Of a stretch of DNA of 14,103 nt, positions 1 to 6,596 are shown piece by piece; within the stretch, counting starts at the first letter, position 1, and every line of letters starts with the position of its first letter. Location: assembly GCA_902805755.1 (NCBI GenBank), contig CADCUA010000450.1:1-14103 (forward strand). Reading direction: 5' to 3'. Position numbers and translations under genes: made by a program. This DNA is from an uncultured Lysobacter sp. (GTDB lineage Bacteria > Pseudomonadota > Gammaproteobacteria > Xanthomonadales > Xanthomonadaceae). The notes beneath the pieces are model-generated. The model was given only the letters and a program-made list of their open reading frames with translations. It searched no databases and was not told where the DNA came from.

Positions 1-52
1 TTGACGTCAGCGCGAGCAGGATCGAGCCATCCGGTCCTTATGCGGGTGTGCC

Positions 53-691
53 ATGAAAACCCTGCCGCTCGTTGCTGCCGCACTGACGCTCGTGGCCACG
101 GCCCTGCCGATCACCCCGGGCGCCCATGCGGCGACCGGGATCCAGCGCTGCCAATCGGCGAGCGGCGGCGTGGTCTATACCGACCGCTCCTGCGCGTTGC
201 TCGGCGCGAAAGCGGTGCCGATGTCGGGCGAGCTCATCACGCGCCTTGCGAACGAACGCAGGTTCGAGGCCGATCCCGATGCGCTCGCCGACATTGCCGC
301 GCCGTCGATGCTGGCGCCGGTCGGTCGTCGCTCCCCCGCCTCGGGCTGCGCGAAGACGCCCACGCAATTGTCGATGGACCTGCAGGGCTCGCTCGCGCTC
401 GCGGACGTGAACCGCATCGCCGAGAGCTACCACTGGGTCGGCCAGTCGCATCGGCAGGCGCAGCCGCTGCTCGTCCGGCTGGACCGCCTCGCACGGCAGC
501 CGCTGCAGAACGTCGAGTATTTCGACGCGCAGATTGGCCCGGGCAGCATGCAACTGGCTGATGCATCGGGCGCTGCGGCTCTGGAAGGCGCCGCCGGCGT
601 GATGCAGGTGACGTTCGGACGCGGCACCGCGCTGGAGGTCGTCGACTTCCGCGTGCAGCGCTATGCGGGCTGTTATTTCGTCCAGTTCTGA
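53..691 (+). CDS. exported cysteine-containing hypothetical protein (DUF4124-like N-terminus)
   Basis: This 212-residue protein has a clear Sec signal peptide: Lys2, then a hydrophobic run to about residue 20 and an AHA-like cleavage site near residue 26. The mature N-terminus reads RCQSASGGVVYTDRSC, the pattern seen in DUF4124-type periplasmic proteins (a Cys, a Gly, then YTDR and another Cys). Cysteines sit at 33, 47, 99 and 207 and could form two disulfides in the periplasm. The middle (residues 99-150) and the C-terminal RYAGCYF motif match the next gene, so the two are tandem paralogues. The ATG at 53 is chosen because it places the signal peptide at the start; no good ribosome binding site is visible. 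Function is unknown. The DUF4124 link is by motif only. Confidence 0.8.
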   Translation: MKTLPLVAAALTLVATALPITPGAHAATGIQRCQSASGGVVYTDRSCALLGAKAVPMSGELITRLANERRFEADPDALADIAAPSMLAPVGRRSPASGCAKTPTQLSMDLQGSLALADVNRIAESYHWVGQSHRQAQPLLVRLDRLARQPLQNVEYFDAQIGPGSMQLADASGAAALEGAAGVMQVTFGRGTALEVVDFRVQRYAGCYFVQF

Positions 692-756
692 GCGCAGCGG
701 CGCCGGGAGCGCTGAACATGTCGCGGCGTGGGCTGTCCCGGCCCGTCGCCGGGCGC

Positions 757-762
757 TAGGCT
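757..762 (+). promoter_or_regulatory. -10-like hexamer before the second exported-protein gene
   Basis: TAGGCT ends six bases before the ATG at 769. If it is a -10 element, transcription would begin at or next to the A of the start codon, giving a leaderless mRNA. No convincing -35 is seen 17 bases upstream. The AGG inside the hexamer could instead act as a weak ribosome binding site. A short hairpin (arms 737-742 and 748-753, perfect 6 bp) lies just upstream. Confidence 0.3.
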
Positions 763-768
763 GCAGGC

Positions 769-1305
769 ATGCATTTATTCCTCAAGGCCGCACTCGCCGG
801 TCTATGCCTCTGCGTCGCGGATGACGTGCGCGCGCAGGTGCGGCGATGTGTTTCGCCGGAAGGCGCGACGATCTACACCGACCGCCGCTGCGACGACATC
901 GGGGCCATCGAACAGGCTCCGTCTGCCGCGCTTCCGGGGCGCGCGCTGCTGCGCACGGGCTGTGCGCGCACGCTGCAGGACCTGCAATTCGAAGTCACTA
1001 TGGCGATCACCTCCGGCGATGCGAACCGCCTGCTCGGCGTGTACCACTGGGCCGGCATGTCGAGCGCGCAGGCGTATGCGGTCGTGCCGCGGCTTGCGGC
1101 GATCGCGCAGCGGCCACTCGTGGACGTGGTGCCGGTGATGCCGCGCGGTCCGGACGGCAGCGATGGCGATTATTACCCGCAGACCACCGTCAGCCAGGCG
1201 CCCGTCGCCCTGCGCATCGAACAGACGCTTGCGAACGGAAGCACGCCCGCGCGCGCGGTGTTCGGATTGCACCGCTATTTCGGCTGCTGGTGGCTGCGCG
1301 GCTGA
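769..1305 (+). CDS. exported cysteine-containing hypothetical protein, paralogue of the preceding gene
   Basis: This 178-residue protein begins with a signal peptide (MHLFLKAALAGLCLC..., cleavage probably after VRA at residue 22). The mature part opens with RRCVSPEGATIYTDRRC, the same DUF4124-like pattern as the gene upstream. Cysteines at 27, 41, 65 and 173 reproduce the upstream spacing exactly between the first pair (14 residues) and the second pair (108 residues). The shared core includes GCARTLQDL, YHWAGMSSAQA and the C-terminal HRYFGCWW. It lacks about 34 residues that the upstream copy carries between the second and third cysteines. A periplasmic location is likely; no function is assigned. 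It lies 77 bases after the first copy, on the same strand. Confidence 0.8.
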   Translation: MHLFLKAALAGLCLCVADDVRAQVRRCVSPEGATIYTDRRCDDIGAIEQAPSAALPGRALLRTGCARTLQDLQFEVTMAITSGDANRLLGVYHWAGMSSAQAYAVVPRLAAIAQRPLVDVVPVMPRGPDGSDGDYYPQTTVSQAPVALRIEQTLANGSTPARAVFGLHRYFGCWWLRG

Positions 1306-1402
1306 GGCCGGACTTTGCCGCGCGCGGCGACGCGGCGGGGACCCGCGGCACGCAAGCGGCCGAACAGGCAGAATGACGCGCTTTCAGACACGGAATTCGC
1401 GC

Positions 1403-2314
1403 ATGCAATACCCCGAATGGATCTGGCACAACGGCGAGATCAAGCGTTGGGCCGACGCGACCACGCACGTCATGTCGCATGCGCTGCATTACGGCTCCTC
1501 GGTGTTCGAGGGCATCCGCTGCTACGAAACGCCGAGCGGCCCGGCGATCTTCCGCCTCAACGACCACAACAAGCGCCTGTTCGCGTCGGCGAAGATCTAC
1601 GACATGCAGATCCCGTACACGCTCGAGCAGCTCAATGCCGCGTGCCACGAGGTGATCCGCCGCAATGACCTGTCCAAGGCCTATCTGCGTCCGTTCGCGT
1701 ACCGCGGCCTTGGCGGCTTCGGTCTGTCGGCGGATACGCCGATCGACGTATCGGTGGCCACGTGGTTCATGGGCCCGTATCTGGGCGAAGGCGTGCTGGA
1801 AGCCGGCATCGACGCCTGCGTGTCGAGCTGGCAGCGTTTTGCGCCGAACACGATTCCCGCAGGCGCAAAAGCGGGCGGCAACTACCTTTCGGGCCAGCTG
1901 ATCGCACGCGAAGCGCGGCGGCTCGGCTTCGGCGAAGGCATCGCGCTGGCCTCGACCGGCCTTCTGAGCGAGGGCGCAGGCGAGAACCTGTTCCTCGTGT
2001 TCGATGGCGCGCTGCACACTACGCCAGTCAGCGCGGCGCTGCTCAACGGCATTACGCGCAACACGATCATTACCCTTGCGCGCGACGCCGGGCTGACCGT
2101 GGTCGAACGCGACCTGCCGCGCGAATACCTGTACCTGTGCGACGAGCTGTTCATGTGCGGCACCGCGGCGGAAATCACGCCGATCCGCTCGGTCGACGGC
2201 AAGCAGGTCGGCGCCGGCAAGCCCGGCCCGGTCACGCGGCAGATCCAGGATCTGTTCTTCGGCCTGTTCGACGGGCGCACACCCGACACCTACGGCTGGC
2301 TCGATCCGCTCTGA
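1403..2314 (+). CDS. ilvE: branched-chain amino acid aminotransferase
   Basis: IlvE is a cytoplasmic PLP enzyme of fold type IV that makes valine, leucine and isoleucine from their 2-keto acids with glutamate as amino donor. The 303-residue product aligns along its length with the E. coli enzyme (about 309 residues): YIW-type start (EWIWHNGEIKRW), HVMSHALHYGSSVFEGIR, the PLP lysine K156 in IPAGAKAGGNYLSG, LLSEGAGENLF around residue 190, and the late CGTAAEITPIRSVDG motif. The start at 1403 gives MQYPEWIWHNG and has CGGA eight bases upstream. An in-frame ATG at 1373 would add ten residues (MTRFQTRNSR) not typical of the family. The gene stands alone on this strand and ends just before a hairpin. 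Confidence 0.96.
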   Translation: MQYPEWIWHNGEIKRWADATTHVMSHALHYGSSVFEGIRCYETPSGPAIFRLNDHNKRLFASAKIYDMQIPYTLEQLNAACHEVIRRNDLSKAYLRPFAYRGLGGFGLSADTPIDVSVATWFMGPYLGEGVLEAGIDACVSSWQRFAPNTIPAGAKAGGNYLSGQLIAREARRLGFGEGIALASTGLLSEGAGENLFLVFDGALHTTPVSAALLNGITRNTIITLARDAGLTVVERDLPREYLYLCDELFMCGTAAEITPIRSVDGKQVGAGKPGPVTRQIQDLFFGLFDGRTPDTYGWLDPL

Positions 2315-2325
2315 GTGATGCCGAC

Positions 2326-2354
2326 CCGTCAGCCGGTGAGTGGCCGGCTGACGG
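2326..2354. terminator. perfect 11-bp hairpin after ilvE
   Basis: CCGTCAGCCGG (2326-2336) and its exact reverse complement (2344-2354) flank a 7-base loop, starting 11 bases after the ilvE stop. The stem is GC-rich and stable. No run of T follows on either strand, so it may stop transcription weakly, act in both directions between the convergent ilvE and histidine kinase genes, or protect the ilvE 3' end. Its role as a terminator is inferred from position. Confidence 0.5.
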
Positions 2355-2357
2355 AGC

Positions 2358-2483
2358 GAATCGTATAGGGAAGACCTTCGCCGACTGACCGCCGACGACG
2401 ATCGGCGTGTACGCACCAGCGGCGATTTCATCGCGAATTCGCACAGGCAGCAGTGAATCGAGCGCAGCCAAGCGCTCGTGCAT
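2358..2483 (-). pseudogene. possible remnant of an aminoglycoside 3'-phosphotransferase-like gene (N-terminus only)
   Basis: Reading the minus strand from the ATG at 2483 gives about 42 protein-like residues, including LDSLLPVRIRDEIAAG and YTPIVVGGQSAKVFPIRF. From memory this follows the N-terminal pattern of APH(3')/kanamycin-kinase-like proteins: LLP..LR..I, then a PI.VG.SGA.VFR nucleotide-loop motif. After that the frame runs into the 11-bp hairpin and low-complexity residues, then overlaps the ilvE 3' end antisense, stopping at 2232. The Brenner-type catalytic motif (HGDxxxxN) is absent, so no working kinase is encoded. The stretch could be a decayed gene start or a short unrelated ORF. 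Confidence 0.3.
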
Positions 2484-2542
2484 TGCACACCCAGCGTTCG
2501 ACCCACGCGGTGCACGGCATCGATGCACGCCGATTGCCGCGA

Positions 2543-3913
2543 TTACGACATTTGCCCGCGCGGCGTGGTCTCCGCCACCTCGAAGCCGCGCGCCGAGAAC
2601 CTCAACGTCGCCACCACGCCACGTTCGACGCCCGGCTTGACGCGCACGTCCCAGCCGTAGAGTTCGCACAGGCGACGCACGATCGACAGGCCAATGCCGC
2701 CGCCCTGCGAATGGCCCGCATGCGTGCCGCGATAGCCGCGTTCGAACAGCTTCGCCGCATCCTCGTTGCTCAGGCCCGGGCCGGAATCGATCACCTCGAC
2801 CAAGTCCGCATACAGCCGCACCAGCACCTCGCCCGAAGGCGTGTACTTCACCGCGTTGCCGATCAGGTTGCCCAGCGCAACGGCGACCGCCGCTTCCGGC
2901 GCATCCACCGTCAGCCCGCGCGGCCCTTCCATGCGCAGTTGCAATGCCTTGCCGCCCAGCTGCGCGCGGTGCATGTCGAGCAGCTGCTCGGCGAGGCGCG
3001 CGATGTCGGTGTGCCCGTGGCCACGCTCGTTGCGCGACAGCAGCAGCAGCGCGCTGATCAGGTCCGTGCACTGCTGCTCGGCGCGCTGGATGCGGAACAG
3101 GCGGCTGCGGGTCTTCTCATCGAGTTCCGGCCTGGACAGCAGCAACTCGACGGCGCCCTTGATCACCGCAAGCGGCGTGCGCAGCTCATGGCTGACATCA
3201 GCGTTGAACTCTCGGTCGCGCTGCACGACCTGCGTCAGGCGCGCGGCGTAATCGTCCAGCGCGGCAGCCAGCTGGCCCACTTCGTCATCGGAAAAATGGC
3301 TCGCCAGCGCCTCGGGCTGCGCGCTGCGACCGGAGCGTTTGAGCCGCCGCGCGAGTTCCGACACCGGACTCATGACGCGTGACGCAGCCCACCACCCCAC
3401 CAGCAACGACAGCAGCGTGAACACCACCACCGAGCCGTAGATCGTGCGGTTGAACTGCGCCTCGCCGCGCGACGCCTGGCTCATGTCATAGGCAAGGAAG
3501 AACCAGGCCTGCGGCGTCTTCCGCACCGCGAGCTTGTACGCCATCGGATTACCGAGCTCGTCGGTGCCCGTGATCGTCGTGATGCCGTCGGACAGGCGGT
3601 ACCACTCCGGGCGGTTCTCGCGCACCGAGTCGAACTTGTCGGACGTATAGACGAATGCGCGGATCTGGTCGACCGCGAACTGCGGGTTGTCCGGGTCCTG
3701 CTGGAACTGCTGCGCCGCCTGCTCGATGTTGCGGTTCATCAGGTCTTCGACCAGCTGGTTCTCCACGCGGTTGCGTGTCCAGTTGGTCGCGAACGCGAAC
3801 AGCGCCGTCAGCCCGAACCCCAGCAGCACGAACGCCAGGATGATGCGGCTGCGCAGGCGTCGCCGGTAACGCGCCCGCGGACGGGCACGCGAAGGCACTG
3901 GATTTTCAGGCAC
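2543..3913 (-). CDS. sensor histidine kinase of a two-component system
   Basis: This 456-residue inner-membrane HPK has a basic N-terminus and TM1 at about residues 23-43. A periplasmic sensor region of about 115 residues follows, then TM2 (about 157-178) and a HAMP linker (about 178-230). The H-box is FNADVSHELRTPLAVIKG with phospho-acceptor His242. The ATPase domain has an N-box (NLIGNAVKYT, Asn353), G1 (DSGPGLS, from Asp376), an F-box-like KLFERGYRG and G2 (GGGIGLS, 404-410). All the motifs needed for activity are present. The start is GTG at 3913, directly after the TAA of the response regulator (TAA then GTG with no spacer), which suggests translational coupling. The signal sensed is unknown; the sensor region shows no domain I recognise. 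Confidence 0.92.
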   Translation of the reverse strand: MPENPVPSRARPRARYRRRLRSRIILAFVLLGFGLTALFAFATNWTRNRVENQLVEDLMNRNIEQAAQQFQQDPDNPQFAVDQIRAFVYTSDKFDSVRENRPEWYRLSDGITTITGTDELGNPMAYKLAVRKTPQAWFFLAYDMSQASRGEAQFNRTIYGSVVVFTLLSLLVGWWAASRVMSPVSELARRLKRSGRSAQPEALASHFSDDEVGQLAAALDDYAARLTQVVQRDREFNADVSHELRTPLAVIKGAVELLLSRPELDEKTRSRLFRIQRAEQQCTDLISALLLLSRNERGHGHTDIARLAEQLLDMHRAQLGGKALQLRMEGPRGLTVDAPEAAVAVALGNLIGNAVKYTPSGEVLVRLYADLVEVIDSGPGLSNEDAAKLFERGYRGTHAGHSQGGGIGLSIVRRLCELYGWDVRVKPGVERGVVATLRFSARGFEVAETTPRGQMS

Positions 3914-4603
3914 TTATTGACCGTTCGTGCTTTCCGGGGCAGCGATACGATAGCCGATGCCGTGGCGCGTCTGGATCAGCGGGATCGGGAATGGTTTATC
4001 CACGACCGCGCGCAGCCCGTGGATGTGCACGCGCAGGCTGTCCGAGTCCGGCAGTTCTTCGCCCCACACACGCGTTTCCAGCTCCTGCCGCGTGACCACC
4101 GCAGGCGCGGCTTCCATCAGCGACTGCAGGATCTTCAGCGCGGTCGGGTTGAGCTGCAGCAGCTTGCCGCCGCGGCGCACTTCCAGCGTGTCGAGGTTGT
4201 ATTCCAGATCCGCGGTGTTGAGCACGCGCGTCTGCACACCGCGCCCGCGCCGCGAAAGAGCATTGAGCCTCACCTCGACTTCCTGCAGCGCGAACGGCTT
4301 GATCAGGTAATCGTCGGCGCCGGAATCGAAGCCGGCGAGCTTGTTTTCCAGGCTGTCGCGTGCGGTCAGCATCAGCACCGGCGTCTGCTTGCGCGCCTCG
4401 TTGCGAAGCTTGCGGCAGACTTCCAGACCGTCGATGCCCGGCAGGTTGAGGTCCAATACGATCGAATCGAACTCATGCACGACGGCCAGGTGCAACCCGG
4501 TGATGCCGTCGGCGGCGAAGTCGACGGTATGCCCGCGGTCTTCGAGGAAATCGCCAAGGTTTGCTGCAATGTCCTGGTTGTCTTCGATGACAAGGATGCG
4601 CAT
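3914..4603 (-). CDS. OmpR/PhoB-family response regulator (partner of the adjacent kinase)
   Basis: This 229-residue cytoplasmic transcription regulator has a receiver domain (about 1-118) with acidic pocket Glu7/Asp8, phospho-acceptor Asp51 (VLDLNLPGIDG), Thr80 and Lys102 (IKPF). The winged-helix DNA-binding domain (about 128-221) includes LNPTALKIL, WGEELPDSDSLRVHIHGLR and the terminal QTRHGIGYRI. The start MRILVIEDN at 4603 is the family's usual one; the open frame runs 51 codons further upstream without resemblance to anything. The DLEYNLDTLEV and PDSDSLR stretches recall ColR-type regulators of Pseudomonas and Xanthomonas, but I would not name it on memory alone. The order regulator-then-kinase, with no gap, marks a single operon. 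Confidence 0.94.
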   Translation of the reverse strand: MRILVIEDNQDIAANLGDFLEDRGHTVDFAADGITGLHLAVVHEFDSIVLDLNLPGIDGLEVCRKLRNEARKQTPVLMLTARDSLENKLAGFDSGADDYLIKPFALQEVEVRLNALSRRGRGVQTRVLNTADLEYNLDTLEVRRGGKLLQLNPTALKILQSLMEAAPAVVTRQELETRVWGEELPDSDSLRVHIHGLRAVVDKPFPIPLIQTRHGIGYRIAAPESTNGQ

Positions 4604-4908
4604 GGAGTGCTGTCGTCCTGGATGCTGTCGCGGTTTGCAGGCGCCGCCCGAGCCGGGCTTGGCGGACCTGCTGTTGGAAACGTGGCGCTCGTTAAAGTTC
4701 CGGAAGTGTCGCGTGGAGCTGTGCATGTGCAAAGTGATTGCCCGAGCCTGAAACAAAAGACCCAGGCACGGGGCCGCCGTGTCTGGGCCAAAAAGGAATA
4801 TCCCGATGCCGAGACCTGCCGCTGCGTGATTGCGCAGGCGACCGGATCGCGGATGACCAAGGCTAGTCGCGGTGCAATTAAAGGCTTGTTAAACCGCCCT
4901 GCCGCCCG
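4604..4908. other. intergenic region between rimK and the two-component operon
   Basis: These 305 bases contain the rimK-side terminator (4751-4787) and must contain the promoter of the response regulator on the minus strand, between the terminator and 4604. TTGCAC is readable on the minus strand at 4732-4727, but no good -10 stands 16-18 bases after it, so I do not call a promoter. AT-rich sequence at 4874-4893 (AATTAAAGGCTTGTTAAA) stands out from the surrounding GC. No gene is supported here. Confidence 0.6.
4751..4787 (-). terminator. rho-independent terminator downstream of rimB-rimK
   Basis: On the minus strand an 11-bp stem (arms at 4787-4777 and 4771-4761, one G-T wobble, 5-base loop) is followed at once by TCTTTTGTTT. 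This is a typical intrinsic terminator. It lies about 120 bases after the rimK stop and upstream of the response regulator, so it separates the two transcription units. Confidence 0.7.
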
Positions 4909-5880
4909 TCAGCTCGCGCGAGCACCCTCACGCCCGGTGGCGGACGCGCGCCGCGTCGTGCATCCCTCGACCGGCCGCTTCGTGCTGCGCTGCGGCAGAC
5001 TCTCGCTCACGTGCTGGACGATCGCGCCGGCCACGTCCACGCCACTGGCTTCCTCGATGCCTTCCAGGCCCGGCGAGGCATTCACCTCGAGCACCAGCGG
5101 GCCACGCTCGGAGCGGATCAGGTCCACACCCGCAATGCCCAGGCCGAGCACTTCGGCCGCACGCACCGCGACCTCTTTCTCCATCGCGCTCGCCCGCACG
5201 CCCTTGGCCGAGCCGCCACGGTGCAGGTTCGAGCGGAACTCGCCTTTCGGCGCCTGCCGGCGCATCGCGGCGACGACGCGCCCGCCAACGACGAAGCAGC
5301 GAAGGTCCGCGCCCTTTGCCTCGGCGACGAACTCCTGCACCAGGAAATTCGCGTACAGCCCGCGCAGGGCCTCGATGACGCCGCGCGATGCGGACAGCTT
5401 TTCCGTCAGCATCACACCCGCACCCTGCGTGCCCTCATTGAGCTTGATGACATGCGGGGGCGCCCCAAGCATCGCGAGCAGGTCGTGCGTGTCGTCGGGG
5501 TTGTCGCCGAACACCGTATCCGGCATGCCGATCTTCTGCGCGGCCAGCAACTGGTGGCAGCGCAGTTTGTCGCGCGCCTTGAGGATCGCGTCGGACGGGT
5601 TCGGAGTGAACGTGCCCATGAGTTCGAACTGGCGCAACACCGCCGTGCCGTAGCGGGTGACCGAGGCGCCGATGCGTGGCACCACCGCGTCATAGCCGGC
5701 CAGCGGCTTGCCCTTGTAGTGCATGGCGAAGCCTTCGCTGCAGATGTGCATGTAGCAGCGCAGCGGGTCCAGGATGCGCGCGGTGTGCCCCTGCTCGCGC
5801 GCCGCTTCGATCAGGCGGCGGGTGGAATAGAGCTTGCCGTTACGCGACAGGATGGCGAATTTCACGGAATGCACGTCCAT
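4909..5880 (-). CDS. rimK: ribosomal protein S6 modification enzyme (ATP-grasp glutamate ligase)
   Basis: RimK is an ATP-grasp ligase that adds glutamate residues to the C-terminus of ribosomal protein S6. The 323-residue product matches the E. coli protein (300 residues) throughout: [104 protein letters not shown], and the metal-binding [15 protein letters not shown]. The last 25 or so residues are Arg/Ala/Ser/Thr-rich and exceed the usual end. Two starts are possible: ATG 5880 (MDVHS...) or GTG 5865, whose product would begin exactly where E. coli RimK does (MKIAILSRDG). The gene overlaps the upstream protease gene by 41 or 26 bases, indicating one operon. Confidence 0.95.
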   Translation of the reverse strand: MDVHSVKFAILSRNGKLYSTRRLIEAAREQGHTARILDPLRCYMHICSEGFAMHYKGKPLAGYDAVVPRIGASVTRYGTAVLRQFELMGTFTPNPSDAILKARDKLRCHQLLAAQKIGMPDTVFGDNPDDTHDLLAMLGAPPHVIKLNEGTQGAGVMLTEKLSASRGVIEALRGLYANFLVQEFVAEAKGADLRCFVVGGRVVAAMRRQAPKGEFRSNLHRGGSAKGVRASAMEKEVAVRAAEVLGLGIAGVDLIRSERGPLVLEVNASPGLEGIEEASGVDVAGAIVQHVSESLPQRSTKRPVEGCTTRRASATGREGARAS

Positions 5881-6337
5881 GGAGCAGGAACGCACCCGCG
5901 CCATCGGCGGGTTGGCGTCCGTGGAGGAAGGAGCGCGCGGGATCGACGGTGAACGTGCGCGCCATGGCAGTGCGACCCAGCAGCATCGGAAACAGCATGT
6001 TGCCGCGGTGGCACAGGTTGATCTCGATTTCGCGCTGGATACCGGCCAGTTGCAAGCAGGTGCGCAGGAACACACGCGAGGTGCGGTGCCCGCCCGAGTC
6101 AGTGACCGCGCGCTCGTCGACGATCGGTGCAGCGGCCTCCAGGACATCGCCCAGCACGCCCTGCGGGCTCAGACGGAACCCGACCCAGGGCTCGCCACGT
6201 TCATGGAAACGCCATTGCGCATCGACATGCAGCGCCGAGGTGCGGGCACCGGTATCGATTTTCGCGCGGACAGCCCCCAGCCCGAGATCCGGCAGGGTGA
6301 TCCATTCCCGCCACCCCAACACGATCCGTGTCCCCAT
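5840..6337 (-). CDS. rimB: RimB-type retropepsin-like aspartic protease (putative ATP-dependent zinc protease family)
   Basis: This 165-residue protein has the single-domain retropepsin layout: [29 protein letters not shown] with catalytic Asp28-Thr-Gly-Ala, and the later hydrophobic-hydrophobic-Gly element [12 protein letters not shown], followed by [10 protein letters not shown]. Such proteins (PF05618 family, often annotated as ATP-dependent zinc proteases) form the RimABK system with RimK in Pseudomonas, where RimB acts with RimK in S6 modification. The overlap with rimK supports the same role here. No rimA-like gene is in the window. The ATG at 6337 follows GGCAGG. The final 20-25 residues after SFLHG extend past the usual family end and overlap the rimK start in another frame. 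The gene lies about 16 bases after the tRNA terminator. Confidence 0.85.
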   Translation of the reverse strand: MGTRIVLGWREWITLPDLGLGAVRAKIDTGARTSALHVDAQWRFHERGEPWVGFRLSPQGVLGDVLEAAAPIVDERAVTDSGGHRTSRVFLRTCLQLAGIQREIEINLCHRGNMLFPMLLGRTAMARTFTVDPARSFLHGRQPADGAGAFLLHGRAFREIRHPVA

Positions 6338-6353
6338 GCGCCTGCCGAGTCTG

Positions 6354-6391
6354 AAAACAACAACGGCGGCCACGTTAACCGGGGCCGCCGT
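6354..6391 (-). terminator. terminator of the tRNA-Gly gene
   Basis: On the minus strand a perfect 9-bp stem (arms 6391-6383 and 6371-6363, 11-base loop) is followed by TGTTGTTTTC. It starts 10 bases after the tRNA 3' end. It also sits right before rimB, leaving only about 16 bases between the T-tract and the rimB start codon. Any message for rimB-rimK made from the tRNA promoter must therefore read through it. Confidence 0.65.
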
Positions 6392-6401
6392 CAAGACGAT
6401 G

Positions 6402-6475
6402 TGGAGCGGGTGATGGGAATCGAACCCACGCTAGCAGCTTGGGAAGCTGCAGTTCTACCATTGAACTACACCCGC
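6402..6475 (-). tRNA. tRNA-Gly, anticodon CCC
   Basis: The minus strand folds into a complete cloverleaf of 74 bases. The acceptor arm is GCGGGTG/CACCCGC, the D-arm GTTC/GAAC, and the anticodon stem GCAGC/GCTGC with loop TTCCCAA (anticodon CCC, reading GGG). The variable loop has four bases. The T-arm is GTGGG/CCCAT with TTCGATT, and the discriminator U is followed by an encoded CCA. U73 is usual for bacterial tRNA-Gly. All stems pair, with one G-U in the T-stem. It has its own promoter upstream and a terminator 10 bases downstream. Confidence 0.97.
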
Positions 6476-6483
6476 GCCGGCGC

Positions 6484-6512
6484 AGTGTATTCCGCGTGCC
6501 GATAGGTGGCAA
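6484..6512 (-). promoter_or_regulatory. sigma-70 promoter of the tRNA-Gly gene
   Basis: On the minus strand TTGCCA (6512-6507) and TACACT (6489-6484) are separated by 17 bases. They match the consensus hexamers at five and four of six positions. Transcription would begin near 6477, only about two bases before the mature tRNA 5' end at 6475, so RNase P would have a very short leader to remove. Confidence 0.6.
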
Positions 6513-6547
6513 CGCACTGACCGGGAGCAGGCAAGACGACCTGTAAC

Positions 6548-6574
6548 CGCGGCACGGCGCATGGCCGTGCCGCG
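6548..6574 (-). terminator. strong hairpin downstream of the esterase autotransporter gene
   Basis: A perfect 11-bp GC-rich inverted repeat (6548-6558 and 6564-6574, 5-base loop) begins 22 bases after the esterase stop at 6597. On the minus strand it is followed by GTTACAGG, with no proper T-tract, so it is a terminator candidate rather than a classic one. It also shields the tRNA promoter that starts 36 bases further on. Confidence 0.5.
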
Positions 6575-6596
6575 TTGCACAACGATGCAGCGCGGC

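Noticed and set aside
1..52. TTGACG at position 1 as a -35 element for the first gene
   Set aside because: No -10-like hexamer stands 16-18 bases downstream, and the upstream sequence is cut off.
2478..2528. Repeated GTGCA/TGCAC inverted motifs as an operator
   Set aside because: The arms are only five bases, the spacings differ (1 and 9), and such short palindromes arise by chance.
2453..3382. 309-codon open frame on the plus strand opposite the histidine kinase
   Set aside because: It is antisense to the kinase catalytic domain, whose H, N and G boxes are intact.
3917..5653. 578-codon open frame on the plus strand
   Set aside because: It runs antisense to the response regulator and rimK, whose motifs are complete; long antisense frames are expected at this GC content.
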